A stretch of 64,000 nt of DNA from Flavobacterium marginilacus (GCF_026870155.1 NZ_CP113975.1:1302001-1366000), one strand, 5' to 3'; positions 1 to 10,400 are shown, counted from the first letter of the stretch. The notes: generated by a model from the letters alone, not told the origin. Translations and numbers: made by a program.

Positions 1-1040
1 TAATTCACCATCAAATTGACAAATTTACTGTAGCTGTCCATGCCGTCTTTCTGTTGATTAATTTTTAAAAAGTTGTCATAAAAAGCATGAAAAGCGGTTT
101 CAATTGGAGTTTCATATTGTTTCCAAAATTCGCGGCTTTCTTTATAATTTTTTAAAATTCCCGGATGAACAGTTTTAAGTAACTGATCCAGAACTTTTTC
201 GTTCCGCACCTGCCAATTTCCTAAACAATACCGCAAAGCGATACTGTAACCAGAATACTGAATATACAGATTGTCATTTTTAATTGAAGACATAAAGCCT
301 ATAAAATTACATTCACTCTCACTGGCATAACCCATCTGATGTGCCATTTCATGATTGGCAGTCATAGGGAAGCTGTACATTGGTCCCAAATAATTTACCT
401 GTGCTTCATTTGTAAACGGATTCAGATAACCGCCAAAACCCATATAAGTCAGCGGCAGACTGAAAAGGGATTTCTTGATGCTCAAATTGGAATAAGTAAA
501 AAAATCATATTCTTTAGCCAGTTTTGTATATCCGTTTTGGTTCATTTCAAAAACCTGATTTTGAGAATAGGGGAAAACTACTTTCAAACTGTTGTTTTTT
601 GTGATTTGTTTTTGAACGGCATTCGTTTTTGCAATTAACTTTTTGGTAAATGCTAATAAATCGGCATCAGTATAATCTCTTTCAATATTCATTTTTTCGA
701 ATAATGGTTCACGGTAATAATTCAGTGCCCAAAGAATGTGAAAGAAAAAATAAAACACCGAAAGTGCACTCAAAACCATTAATAGATTGTTTTTCCATTC
801 CTGCTTCCATGATTTTCTTTTTTTCCAAAACCATTTCAAAGCAAATAAAATCAGAATAAAATAAATACAGTCGCCCACCGAGAATGGAATTTTGCCTAAA
901 ATGATTCTCGAAAATTTAGAAATGTAAACATAAAATCCGTTGCTGTATAAATGTTCTATGAATTCTGGAAAAAAATGTATGATTTTCAGAATCAGGATTT
1001 GAATTAATAAGAATAAGGGGAGAATATAACTGCGTTTCAT
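1..1040 (-). CDS. DUF3810-type membrane zinc-peptidase-like protein, 3' end outside window
   Basis: Reading from the ATG at 1040 gives about 346 residues, open to the window edge, so only the extreme C-terminus is missing. The N-terminus has hydrophobic segments (PLFLLIQILILKIIHFF, then YFILILFALKWFW, then a third around VLSALSVLYFFFHILW). A long non-membrane region follows and contains NHEMAHQMGYASE, an HExxH zinc-binding motif followed by a downstream Glu. This arrangement matches DUF3810 proteins of Bacteroidota, which resemble membrane-anchored metallopeptidases. The substrate is unknown. It is divergent from pepD across a 170-base A/T-rich spacer, so the two promoters probably share that spacer. 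Confidence 0.85.
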   Translation of the reverse strand, partial: MKRSYILPLFLLIQILILKIIHFFPEFIEHLYSNGFYVYISKFSRIILGKIPFSVGDCIYFILILFALKWFWKKRKSWKQEWKNNLLMVLSALSVFYFFFHILWALNYYREPLFEKMNIERDYTDADLLAFTKKLIAKTNAVQKQITKNNSLKVVFPYSQNQVFEMNQNGYTKLAKEYDFFTYSNLSIKKSLFSLPLTYMGFGGYLNPFTNEAQVNYLGPMYSFPMTANHEMAHQMGYASESECNFIGFMSSIKNDNLYIQYSGYSIALRYCLGNWQVRNEKVLDQLLKTVHPGILKNYKESREFWKQYETPIETAFHAFYDNFLKINQQKDGMDSYSKFVNLMVN

Positions 1041-1210
1041 TTTTTATAAATTGTATTTGTAAAGAAACAAATTTTGGATGATTATTTAATGTTTCTGATT
1101 CTCAAAATAAATAGTCAATAGATTTAAAATAAATCAAAACTTTTATAAAATTAGCTTTGGGAGTTTGTAACTTTGAAGCTTGTAAATGTTAAACTTCAAA
1201 CAAAAAATAA

Positions 1211-2674
1211 ATGAGTCAAGAGATAAGAAATCTAGAACCGAAAGCACTTTGGAACAAATTTGCCGATTTGAATGCAGTACCTCGTCCTTCTAAAAAGGAA
1301 GAACGTGTAATTGAGTTTATGAAAGACTTTGGTGCTAATTTAGGACTAGAAACTTTTGAAGATGAAATCCGTAACGTCATTATCCGCAAACCTGCTACTG
1401 CAGGAATGGAAAACAGAAAAGCTTTGGTTTTGCAGGGGCATTTGGATATGGTACATCAAAAAAATGCCGATACGGTTTTTGATTTTGATACTCAGGGAAT
1501 CGATATGTATGTAGATGGTGACTGGGTTCGTGCCCGCGGAACGACTCTTGGTGCTGATAATGGTCTTGGAGTGGCCACGATTATGGCTATATTGGAGAGT
1601 AAGGACATTCCGCATCCGGCTATTGAAGCTTTGTTTACGATTGATGAAGAAACAGGAATGACCGGTGCTTTAAATTTGCAGGGAGGTATTCTTAAAGGTG
1701 ATATTTTATTGAATCTAGATACCGAAGAAGATGATGAAATAGGCATTGGATGTGCCGGAGGAATTGATGTCACTGCCACTGCTGAGTATGATGAAGAGGA
1801 AACTCCTGAAGGTTCTGTCGGGTATACGATTAAAGTAAAAGGATTGAACGGCGGACATTCAGGAATGGATATTCATAAAGGATTGGGCAATGCCAATAAA
1901 ATTATGAACCGTTTGTTATTTGACGGTTTTGATAATTTTGGACTTCAGATTGCCGAAATCAACGGGGGAAGTCTTCGCAACGCAATACCGCGTGAGAGCA
2001 CTGCAAAAGTAATTATCGCTTCAGTTTATGATGAAGCTTTTGTTTTCGATATGCAGCAGATCGTTAATGAAATCAAAGCGGAGTTTCAAACTACGGAACC
2101 GAATCTGGAAGTAGTTTTCGAAAAATTAGATTCAGTTCCAGCAGCTGTAATGCCTCCGATAGCTCAGTTTTATTTTGTCCGTTCTATGTATACGGCACAC
2201 AATGGAGTGTATAGAATGAGTGCCGATTTTGATAATCTGGTTGAAACTTCAAATAATATTGCGAAAGTAGAAGTAGGCGGAGGGAAGTTCTCTGTGAAAT
2301 GTTTGACACGTTCTTCTGTGGAATCGTCCAAATTTGATTTAGCAAATGCTTTGCGGTCTGCTTTTGAATTAATGGGATGTGAAGTAGAATTTTCAGGATC
2401 TTATCCAGGCTGGTCGCCAAATCCAAAGTCTGAAATATTGGACATCTTGGTTTCTATTTATGAAAAACAAAATGGTGAAAAACCAAATGTTGCGGCTTGT
2501 CACGCTGGTTTAGAATGCGGTATTTTAGGAATAAATTATCCTGATATGGATATGATTTCTTTTGGACCAACAATTCATGGCGCCCATTCACCAGATGAAA
2601 GAGCAAGTATTTCTTCGGCTCAAAAATATTGGAAATTTGTATTGGAAATTCTTTCAAATATACCAGTTAAATAA
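1211..2674 (+). CDS. pepD: Aminoacyl-histidine dipeptidase (M20 family)
   Basis: The 487-residue product matches cytosolic PepD/carnosinase-type dipeptidases, which release residues from dipeptides such as Xaa-His using a di-zinc centre. Visible M20 landmarks are the GHLDMVH block (H77, D79), the bridging Asp in GADNGLG near 116, the DEETGMTG block with the catalytic Glu pair at 146-147, and a late CHAGLECG segment carrying a further metal-ligand candidate. The length is normal for the family (about 485). The start is the first ATG, with an A-rich leader and no Shine-Dalgarno, as usual in this phylum. It appears monocistronic and is followed by a repeat-rich hairpin at 2674-2765. Confidence 0.95.
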   Translation: MSQEIRNLEPKALWNKFADLNAVPRPSKKEERVIEFMKDFGANLGLETFEDEIRNVIIRKPATAGMENRKALVLQGHLDMVHQKNADTVFDFDTQGIDMYVDGDWVRARGTTLGADNGLGVATIMAILESKDIPHPAIEALFTIDEETGMTGALNLQGGILKGDILLNLDTEEDDEIGIGCAGGIDVTATAEYDEEETPEGSVGYTIKVKGLNGGHSGMDIHKGLGNANKIMNRLLFDGFDNFGLQIAEINGGSLRNAIPRESTAKVIIASVYDEAFVFDMQQIVNEIKAEFQTTEPNLEVVFEKLDSVPAAVMPPIAQFYFVRSMYTAHNGVYRMSADFDNLVETSNNIAKVEVGGGKFSVKCLTRSSVESSKFDLANALRSAFELMGCEVEFSGSYPGWSPNPKSEILDILVSIYEKQNGEKPNVAACHAGLECGILGINYPDMDMISFGPTIHGAHSPDERASISSAQKYWKFVLEILSNIPVK

Positions 2675-2765
2675 GTATTCAGTGTTCAGTTAAAAAAAAC
2701 AATGTTCAGTTAAAAAAAACAGTACTCAGTTAAAACTAACTAAGCACTGTTTTTTACTGAATACT
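2674..2765 (+). repeat. Three 20-bp tandem units inside a long inverted repeat (possible pepD terminator)
   Basis: After the pepD stop there are three near-identical 20-bp units (2681-2739) built on TTCAGTTAAAA with A-tracts. The block is enclosed by AGTATTCAGT at 2674-2683 and its exact reverse complement ACTGAATACT at 2756-2765. An inner CTGTTTTTTACTGA pairs with the repeat units. The sequence can fold into a long, imperfect hairpin and may terminate pepD and the convergent small gene. It resembles the low-complexity TCAGT repeats seen in flavobacterial spacers. Confidence 0.6.
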
Positions 2766-2769
2766 AATT

Positions 2770-2880
2770 TTAGTCCCTTTTCGGGTTGTTTTTCTTTTCT
2801 CTTTTAGCTTCCTTTTTTTCTTTTGCAGTTTTAACAGGCTCTTTTTTGACTGTTTTCTTTGCGTCTTGACCTTTTGACAT
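2770..2880 (-). CDS. Small lysine-rich basic protein (36 residues)
   Basis: An ATG at 2880 opens a 36-residue frame beginning MSKGQDAKKTVKKEP and ending KKNNPKRD. About 40 percent of residues are Lys or Arg, there is no hydrophobic segment, and it is predicted to be soluble and strongly basic. It is convergent with pepD. Comparable short Lys-rich proteins occur in Flavobacterium, but no function is known; nucleic-acid binding would be a guess from charge alone. The composition could also arise from an A-rich spacer, which limits confidence. Confidence 0.6.
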   Translation of the reverse strand: MSKGQDAKKTVKKEPVKTAKEKKEAKREKKNNPKRD

Positions 2881-3003
2881 AACTACTATATTTTGATTGT
2901 TTTTTATAAAATTATTATAGTAAAGATAACATTTTTGAATCTAAATTCAATTTTAAAAGCCCAAAAACTAGTGTTAAATCCTAATTAATTAATCGCTGGT
3001 CAG

Positions 3004-4611
3004 TTATTGTTTTTTCTTTAAAAACAGCAGTAAACCCAATACGCTAATTACCAAAATAATTAATGCTGCCATAACCATGGTTAAGTCACGAATGTTTTTG
3101 CCTGCCCAATCCATAAACAAAAATTTGTGAAATATGGCAAATGAATACCCTTCAGTAACATCTGATTTTTCGATGACAGCAGCCAGTCTTGAAGCAGCGG
3201 TTTCAATAAAGTATGTAGTTTTTTCAGGCGTGTCGTAAGCTAATTTTATAACAGGTAAACGTTTATTAGCAAAGCCATATTCTCGGCTTTCAAATTCAGT
3301 TATTGTTTTGGTTTCTAATAAAACTGCTTTTTCAAGATTTGGTTTACTTTCAGTATCGCTGTCCATTTCACAACAGGCAGGTTTACTAGTATTTGGGTCG
3401 CTAAAATACAATGCAAGAAATTTAGCGTATTCTAAATCGAGGTTTGGTATCACTTTGTTAGTTACAGAGTTGATGTAAAGAATCTCGTTTTTTGGATTTT
3501 CCTTTTTATCCCATTTGGATTTAGAATCTGTTTTCGGGCTATTATATTTACTTTTAGATTCGGCCAATTGGGCTCTATAATATATGCTGTCGTTTAAGGC
3601 AATAATGCTTAAGTTTTCTAATCGATTCCAGTCTAAATGAATTTCGTTGCTTGATGTTGAAAGATCCTTCGTTTCGAAAACTGGTTCATAGACCATTTTG
3701 TCAAGTGTATATGGCTTCCATTTGGTTGTGGCGTGATATGCTCCGCTAAAAGCAAAAGTCAAAGTAAATAGTGAAACCCAGATTCCGATTTGACGATGGT
3801 ACCTGCGCAGGCCTTTTTTAGGATTCAGATTATCAGTTTTTCTGAATTGTTTCCAAAACAAGCCATATATTACAATACCGCTTACAGCAGAAAAGAAGAT
3901 AATCGAAAGAAATAAAATCATAAAAACGATACGAACACTATTGTTACTAATAGCATCTACAAAAGACCAATTGTGAAAAGTATCGAAAAACCAAATAAAG
4001 GCCTGTCTTGATTTTGGGTTATACGTTGCCAATTTACCAGAAGCAGTTTCTACGTACACTTCCATCCCGTCAGGACGGTTAAAAGTTGTTTTGTAAACTG
4101 GCAAATAGCGGTTGATGTATTTGTATTGCGAAGTAAACTCATTTACTACATCTGTTTTTTTAATCGGACTTTTTTGATCGTCCAGAAAATAACGTGAAAG
4201 CCAATGAGCGTATTTTTGATCTCCGTTTTCTAGTTTTTTTGCGTTTGTTGCATTGAAATATTCAAGTTCGCCTTTTACTGTTTTTACCTGATAAAATACT
4301 GATTTATCAAAAGATACAATTCTGAAATTTTTAAATTCGGTTATATTGTTTTTGTCTAAAACTTCTTGAATGGAAAATGTCAGCTGTGATTTATCAATTG
4401 GTTTTACATTAAGGCGTTCATTGGCAATTTCAGGTTTGAAAAAATGCGCCATAAACGGATGCATTAATCCGGATAATGTCCAGAAAATAACCGGGATTAT
4501 AGTAATGATTCCAATAATACGATGCCAGGAATATATTTTCTGTTTAATTTTTTTTACGAATTTAGAATCTTTCTTTTTTGAAGATTTTCCTTCTTTTGGT
4601 GTATTGTTCAT
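3004..4611 (-). CDS. PepSY-associated transmembrane protein, probable inner-membrane partner of the upstream TonB receptor
   Basis: A 535-residue protein with the layout of PepSY_TM proteins, often found beside siderophore receptors and proposed to act in ferric-siderophore reduction or processing. Membrane segments are visible at about 31-55 (IIGIITIIPVIFWTLSGL), 227-252 (FMILFLSIIFFSAVSG), 275-295 (GIWVSLFTLTFAFSGAYHA) and 511-532. Two large periplasmic PepSY-like regions lie between them. The second contains an unusual PACCEMD double-Cys motif. It lies 71 bases downstream of the TonB receptor on the same strand, so co-transcription is likely. Both ends look intact. The reductase role is inferred from family context. 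Confidence 0.85.
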   Translation of the reverse strand: MNNTPKEGKSSKKKDSKFVKKIKQKIYSWHRIIGIITIIPVIFWTLSGLMHPFMAHFFKPEIANERLNVKPIDKSQLTFSIQEVLDKNNITEFKNFRIVSFDKSVFYQVKTVKGELEYFNATNAKKLENGDQKYAHWLSRYFLDDQKSPIKKTDVVNEFTSQYKYINRYLPVYKTTFNRPDGMEVYVETASGKLATYNPKSRQAFIWFFDTFHNWSFVDAISNNSVRIVFMILFLSIIFFSAVSGIVIYGLFWKQFRKTDNLNPKKGLRRYHRQIGIWVSLFTLTFAFSGAYHATTKWKPYTLDKMVYEPVFETKDLSTSSNEIHLDWNRLENLSIIALNDSIYYRAQLAESKSKYNSPKTDSKSKWDKKENPKNEILYINSVTNKVIPNLDLEYAKFLALYFSDPNTSKPACCEMDSDTESKPNLEKAVLLETKTITEFESREYGFANKRLPVIKLAYDTPEKTTYFIETAASRLAAVIEKSDVTEGYSFAIFHKFLFMDWAGKNIRDLTMVMAALIILVISVLGLLLFLKKKQ

Positions 4612-4627
4612 TGTATTTTATTTTTTT

Positions 4628-4673
4628 AACCACAGATTTAAATGATTTAATGTGTTTTTATTCAATCTGTGGC
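4628..4673. repeat. Intergenic CCACAGATT inverted repeat
   Basis: CCACAGATT at 4630-4638 pairs with AATCTGTGG at 4664-4672, with an A/T-rich loop containing AAATGATTTAA. It sits between the TonB receptor stop and the PepSY start. It resembles the dispersed intergenic palindromes described elsewhere in this window, and could reduce read-through or affect mRNA stability between the two genes. Confidence 0.55.
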
Positions 4674-4682
4674 TGATTTTTA

Positions 4683-6845
4683 TTATTTTCTGAACGAAAA
4701 ATTATATTGTAATCCAATCAAAAATGTTCTTGGAGCAGCTGCGGTATAAGTGGGCTGTGAACTTGTCGTATTTGCTCTTGAAACATTATACGCATACAAT
4801 TTATCGGTTATATTTATTATGTTTCCATAAATTTCGATTCCTTTCCATTCATAACCGGCTCTGAAGTTAAAAATATCATATCCTGCATATTTTACGGTAT
4901 TGATTTGGTCTTGGTAATAATTTCCAACCGACTGCCATTCCAATGAGGTTCTGAATTTTGGAAACCAATTTGGATAATAACTGATTTCAGAGTTTCCAGA
5001 CCATCTTGGGGCTTGAGGCATTTCTTTTGCGTTCACGTTTTGCAAAGCATCTGCCGGGCTGTCTGAAATTTTAAAATCAATAAAAGTATGTTCGGCGACT
5101 GTTCCGCCAAAACGAATATTCAATTGATTGGATAACAGTCTGTAGTTTCCTCCAAATTCCACTCCTTTGTGTCTTGTTTCTCCGGCTGAACGATAGTCTG
5201 TTGAATTATCAGGTAAGCGAACATTCAGTAATTCATTTTTACCTTCCATGTAATAAACGGCATAATCAAAGTTTAATTTGCCTTCCAATAATGCTAACCA
5301 GCCTCCAATTTCATAATTATTGAAAGTTGCTGGTTCCAAATTATAATAGAATTCCGCTGGTTTTCCTGTTGTTCCTCCAGTGCCCGGTTTGGCTCTAAAT
5401 ATAGAAGTGATTGCCGGAGGAGCAAATCCTTGTGCATAGTTTGCATAAATTCCGGTATAGTGAACTGGATTATAGTTGGCTCCAGCCTTGAAAGTGGATT
5501 TGTCGTATATTTTAGTCCCGGTAGAATTATCTAATGCATTGTTGTAATCGACTTTTAAATTATCGTAGCGGGTTCCAGCAGTTACAATCAATTTTTCGAT
5601 AGGGTTGAAACTCATCTGTGCATAAAATGCTTTGTTGAAGATGTCTGCAGTATAGTCAGATAATTTTATATCAGGGCGTTCTGCAGTAATTTCATAATGA
5701 TCCACAGTTTGTTTTCCTGATGTTCCCGGATTTAGATAGGCTTTCATTTCCAGTAAATAAGCCCAGTAGTCAACAGGGGAATAATCGTATAAGGCACCAC
5801 CAACAATTTTTGTGTTTAAAAAATTAATTTTTTGTGTGTGCTGTCCAATGGCTCCGTAGCTTTTGAAATTATTGGAGTTGACTTCGCCAGTTGCTGTTGT
5901 TGGTTTTACTGTAGAACTCCATTTGATTCCGTATGATGGATTTTGTCCTAATTTATTGTCTCTATGATAGATTGTAATATAACTGCTGGCATTGTCATTC
6001 CAATCATGTTCTAAGGTTAATCGGGTTCTCAAAGCATCCGATTTTCTATAGGTAAAATCGGTGGTGCTTTTATAGGTTCTATTATAAAAAGCTTCTTCAT
6101 TTACACTGCCGCTCATATCGGAATAGTATTTTCCCCACATCGTATTGCTGATTAATCGTGTCTTATCACTGATATTATAATCAACCCTAACGTTAAGATT
6201 ATCTTTATTATAATCAGAGTAGGTCATCCAGCCGTTTTCCTGTAAACTGGAAATTCCTGCAATATGAAAAGCAACTTTGCCTATTGTTGCTCCGCCAGCA
6301 GCCTGGATTCTTTTATAGCCCCATTGGTCTGCCTGGATTCCAAATTTGAACTCCGGATTTATTGAAGGTTTAACTGAAATTAAATTGATAGTTCCGCCTA
6401 CAGCTTCAGGGCCATATAAAGAGGATACCGGTCCTTTGACAACTTCAATATTTTGAAGATTGAATTGGTTGATTTCCAATAAAGCATTGTGGTTAAAAAT
6501 TCCCATCGGGCGAATAGGTAATCCATCTTCGAGATACAAATAGTAGGCGTTTGTTGTCATAGGCTGACGAATGGACATCGAGTGCTGTTCATTGCCGAGA
6601 TTTACCATCAGTACTCCTGGTGTTTTATTTATGATTTCATAAGCTGCAACGGCTTTGGTTTCGTTAATGGTTTTGGCAGTCAGTTTGCTTACTGCAGAAG
6701 GAGTTTCTTTTCGTAAAGTTGCTGAACGGTTTGCGGTAACGAAAACATTTTCAAGTGTTTCAGTTTTTGTAGAATCTTTTTCGGTTTTGTTTTGTGCAAT
6801 AGTAATTTGTCCCATTACTAAAAGGGAAAATAATATTTTTTTCAT
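4683..6845 (-). CDS. TonB-dependent outer-membrane receptor, siderophore type
   Basis: A 720-residue receptor with an N-terminal signal peptide (MKKILFSLLVMGQITIAQ), a plug domain starting around residue 30 (LENVFVTANRS, then GVLMVNLGNEQHSMSIRQP, VVKGPVSSLYGPEAVGGTIN) and a 22-strand-type barrel ending in LIGLQYNFSFRK. Unlike SusC proteins it has no N-terminal carboxypeptidase-like domain. The downstream PepSY membrane protein points to iron-chelate import energised by TonB-ExbBD. The exact ligand cannot be read from the sequence. A 25-bp palindrome lies in the leader at 6880-6904 and may be regulatory. Confidence 0.92.
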   Translation of the reverse strand: MKKILFSLLVMGQITIAQNKTEKDSTKTETLENVFVTANRSATLRKETPSAVSKLTAKTINETKAVAAYEIINKTPGVLMVNLGNEQHSMSIRQPMTTNAYYLYLEDGLPIRPMGIFNHNALLEINQFNLQNIEVVKGPVSSLYGPEAVGGTINLISVKPSINPEFKFGIQADQWGYKRIQAAGGATIGKVAFHIAGISSLQENGWMTYSDYNKDNLNVRVDYNISDKTRLISNTMWGKYYSDMSGSVNEEAFYNRTYKSTTDFTYRKSDALRTRLTLEHDWNDNASSYITIYHRDNKLGQNPSYGIKWSSTVKPTTATGEVNSNNFKSYGAIGQHTQKINFLNTKIVGGALYDYSPVDYWAYLLEMKAYLNPGTSGKQTVDHYEITAERPDIKLSDYTADIFNKAFYAQMSFNPIEKLIVTAGTRYDNLKVDYNNALDNSTGTKIYDKSTFKAGANYNPVHYTGIYANYAQGFAPPAITSIFRAKPGTGGTTGKPAEFYYNLEPATFNNYEIGGWLALLEGKLNFDYAVYYMEGKNELLNVRLPDNSTDYRSAGETRHKGVEFGGNYRLLSNQLNIRFGGTVAEHTFIDFKISDSPADALQNVNAKEMPQAPRWSGNSEISYYPNWFPKFRTSLEWQSVGNYYQDQINTVKYAGYDIFNFRAGYEWKGIEIYGNIINITDKLYAYNVSRANTTSSQPTYTAAAPRTFLIGLQYNFSFRK

Positions 6846-6879
6846 TTTAATTTATATAAATATAGGATAATGACAATTG

Positions 6880-6904
6880 TTTCATTGGCTTTAAGCCAAT
6901 GAAA
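6880..6904. promoter_or_regulatory. 25-bp palindrome upstream of the TonB receptor
   Basis: TTTCATTGGCTT and AAGCCAATGAAA are exact reverse complements separated by one base, 35 bases before the receptor start codon. It could be an operator for a dimeric regulator or an RNA hairpin in the leader. It is not followed by a T-run in the receptor direction, so simple termination is less likely. The regulator is unknown. Confidence 0.45.
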
Positions 6905-6939
6905 GAGTTTCCAAATAATTTGAAAAGTGTAATTAGAAT

Positions 6940-7281
6940 TTATATAAAAAAGGAGGGAGGACGAAAGTTGGATAAAACAACCGCAATTGGTTTTCCGTCA
7001 AAATGAAAATAATTCTTTTGAGAAATAAAAGAGGAATTTGTTATAAAAGTTACGGCAGTTTCTAAAGTGTTTTGAATGTAAATCAGCTCTGTTTTTTCTT
7101 TCAGATTGTTTTGCATCTCTTTTTCGTTGTCGTCAAATTGTTTTAAACTTTTTTTAAGTTCACAATTTCCATTACATGTATTGTTGGCTACTTTTCTTTG
7201 AATACAAATGGTTTTAGCAATCTCGTCTTGGTTGATTTTGAATTTGGCATAAATAATGATGTTTCCAAAAGAAGGAAGCAA
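6940..7281 (-). CDS. Small exported or membrane-anchored protein of unknown function with a CxGxC motif
   Basis: No ATG opens this frame. The start given is TTG at 7281 (113 residues), but the frame stays open upstream to a CTG at 7320. That adds LKQFFVILLSSI and would complete a hydrophobic N-terminal signal or anchor segment, so the longer start is plausible. The mature part holds CIQRK and CNGNC cysteine motifs, a charged middle (KKSLKQFDDNEKEMQNNLKEK) and a Phe/Pro-rich C-terminus. It is 94 bases upstream of the TonB receptor on the same strand and may be co-transcribed with the iron-uptake-like genes. Metal binding through the cysteines is a guess. Confidence 0.6.
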   Translation of the reverse strand: MLPSFGNIIIYAKFKINQDEIAKTICIQRKVANNTCNGNCELKKSLKQFDDNEKEMQNNLKEKTELIYIQNTLETAVTFITNSSFISQKNYFHFDGKPIAVVLSNFRPPSFFI

Positions 7282-7378
7282 CAGTATGGATGAAAGTAAT
7301 ATGACGAAAAATTGTTTCAGACTATCTTAAATTTTAATGCAAAAATAAGATATATTTTTAAGATAATTTTGTCTTTTA

Positions 7379-7413
7379 ATAAAAAATCCCCAACTACTTT
7401 CGTAATTGGGGAT
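7379..7413 (-). terminator. secA terminator
   Basis: On the minus strand AATCCCCAA and TTGGGGATT pair around a 12-base loop and are followed by a T-rich run, directly after the secA stop codon. This is a classical intrinsic terminator. Confidence 0.8.
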
Positions 7414-7434
7414 TCAGATTAACCGGTTTTATAT

Positions 7435-10400
7435 TTAAGAAACTAAAACCCAGGCACCGCTTGCGATTAAACTTTCGGCTTTCTTGTATTTTAATTCCTG
7501 TGTCTGTCCGTTAGCTACATTTTGGATCGTTACTGTATCATTACGGTTTATTTTTGGCTGGTCACGAACGATAGTTTCAGTAACTTGGCGCTGCTGTGTT
7601 TCTCCTGCCTCACGATTGGAATTTTCGCTGTTTGGAATTTCGTCTTTACTTAATTTGTAATCTTCCACTTGGCGCTCAATTTTGGCTTCTTCAATAACAG
7701 GAGCATTTTGAGCAGGTAAATCACCTTTGAACAAGAATGAAATTACCTCTTTGTTTACATTGTCAAGCATGCCACGGAACAAGTTGAACGCTTCCAATTT
7801 ATAAATAAGCAATGGATCTTTTTGTTCGTGAACAGCCAATTGAACTGATTGTTTCAATTCATCCATTTTACGTAAATGTTTTTTCCAAGCTTCGTCAACG
7901 ATAGACAGAGTGATATTCTTTTCGAAATCGGCAACCAATTGATTTCCTTCTGTTTCGTATGCTTTCTTCAAATCAGTTACAACATTGAACATTTTTATTC
8001 CATCAGTAAACGGAACTACGATGCGTTCAAAATGATTGTTTCTGTCTTCGTAAACATTTTTGATAATAGGGAATGCTTCTCTGGCACTTCTTTCTGTTTT
8101 TTGAGTATAAAATTCGAGAGCAGCTTTGTATAGTTTTCCTGTAATCTCAATTTCAGTCAGTTTAGTGAAATCGTCTTGAGATACTGGTGATGTGAATGAG
8201 AAATTACGAATAATTTCGAATTCAAAATCTTTAAAACTGTTTTTAGCTTTGCTTTCATCTACAATCACTTCACAGGTATCATAAAGCATGTTGGCGATAT
8301 CCAGTTTCAAACGCTCCCCAAATAAAGCATGGCGGCGGCGTTTGTAAACTACTTCACGCTGCGCATTCATTACGTCATCATATTCTAATAAACGTTTACG
8401 AACACCAAAGTTGTTTTCTTCTACTTTTTTCTGAGCGCGTTCGATAGATTTGGTCATCATAGAATGCTGAATAACTTCACCTTCCTGTAGTCCCATTCTG
8501 TCCATAACTTTGGCTACTCTTTCAGAACCAAATAAACGCATCAGGTTATCTTCAAGAGAAACATAAAACTGAGAACTTCCAGGATCTCCTTGACGACCAG
8601 CACGACCGCGTAACTGACGGTCTACACGACGTGAATCGTGACGCTCTGTACCTACAATTGCCAAACCTCCTGCAGCTTTCACTTCTGGAGTCAATTTAAT
8701 ATCGGTACCACGGCCTGCCATATTGGTTGCGATAGTAACTACACCTGCTTTACCAGCTTCCTCAACGATTTGAGCCTCTTGCTTGTGCATTTTTGCATTC
8801 AAAACGTTGTGTGTAACACCTCTCATTTTAAGCATACGGCTTAATAATTCGGATATTTCAACCGATGTTGTACCAATAAGTACCGGTCTTCCAGCTTTTG
8901 ATAATTCAGTTACATCTTCGATAACGGCGTTGAATTTTTCACGGGTAGTTTTATAGATATAATCTTCTTTGTCTATTCTGGCAATTCCACGGTTTGTTGG
9001 AATTTCAACAACATCCAGTTTGTAAATTTCCCAAAGTTCGCCAGCTTCAGTTACGGCAGTTCCTGTCATACCAGCCAATTTGCTGTACATTCTAAAATAG
9101 TTCTGTAATGTAACTGTTGCAAATGTTTGTGTAGCTGCCTCAATTTTTACGCTTTCTTTTGCCTCAATTGCCTGGTGCAATCCGTCTGAGTAACGACGGC
9201 CATCCATAATACGGCCTGTCTGCTCATCTACAATCATGATTTTGTTATCCATGATTACATATTCTACATCCTTTTCAAAAAGAGTATATGCTTTCAAAAG
9301 CTGTGTAAGGGTGTGAATACGCTCGCTTTTTACTCCAAAATCCTGGAACAAACGCTCTTTTTCTTCAGCTTCAGCATCTTTGTCTAATTTTTTCTTTTCA
9401 ATGGCAACAATTTCGGTTCCAATATCCGGAAGTACGAAAAAGTTAGAATCAGTATCTCCTGAAAGGAATTTGATACCATTATCAGTTAAGCTTACCTGAT
9501 TATTTTTTTCTTCAATTACAAAATACAGCGCCTCGTCCACTTTTGGCATTTCGCGGTTGTTGTCCTGCATGTATTGATTTTCGGTTTTTTGAAGCAACTG
9601 CTTAATTCCTTCTTCACTCAAAAATTTAATTAAGGCTTTGTTTTTTGGTAAACTTCTATACGCTCTTAATAATAAGAAACCGCCATCTTTTGTGTTTCCT
9701 TCTTTGATTAATTTTTTTGATTCGGCAAGAAAACCATTCGCTAATTGACGCTGCAAGGCTACCAGATTTTCAATTTTTGGCTTCAATTCATTGAATTCAT
9801 GACGATCTCCCTGTGGAACTGGTCCTGAAATAATAAGAGGTGTACGGGCATCATCAATTAAAACCGAATCGACCTCATCGACAATGGCAAAATTGTGTTT
9901 TCTCTGAACTAAATCTTCAGGAGAATGCGCCATGTTATCTCTTAGGTAATCAAATCCGAATTCGTTATTGGTACCATAAGTAATGTCAGCATTATAAGCA
10001 TTTCTTCTTCCTTCGGTACTAGGCTGGTGATTGTCGATACAGTCAACAGTCAATCCGTGAAATTCGAATAGAGGAGCTTTCCATGTGCTGTCACGTTTTG
10101 CTAAGTAATCATTCACTGTTACCAAATGTACTCCGTTTCCAGTCAAGGCATTTAAGTATAAAGGCAGAGTTGCCACTAATGTTTTTCCTTCTCCTGTCTG
10201 CATCTCGGCAACTTTACCTTCGTGCAGTACCATTCCGCCAATTAATTGTACGTCATAGTGAATCATATCCCAGGTAATGTCTTTTCCGGCTGCATTCCAT
10301 TTGTTAGCCCAGACAGCATTGTCTCCTTCAAGGGTAATATAGCTTTTTGAAGCTGAAAGTTCTCTGTCTTTTGCTGTAGCAGTAACAGTTATTTGTGAGT

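Noticed and set aside
339..859. Two plus-strand open frames (339-638 and 650-859)
   Set aside because: They lie opposite the DUF3810 gene, whose minus-strand translation has membrane helices and an HExxH motif; the plus frames show nothing protein-like.
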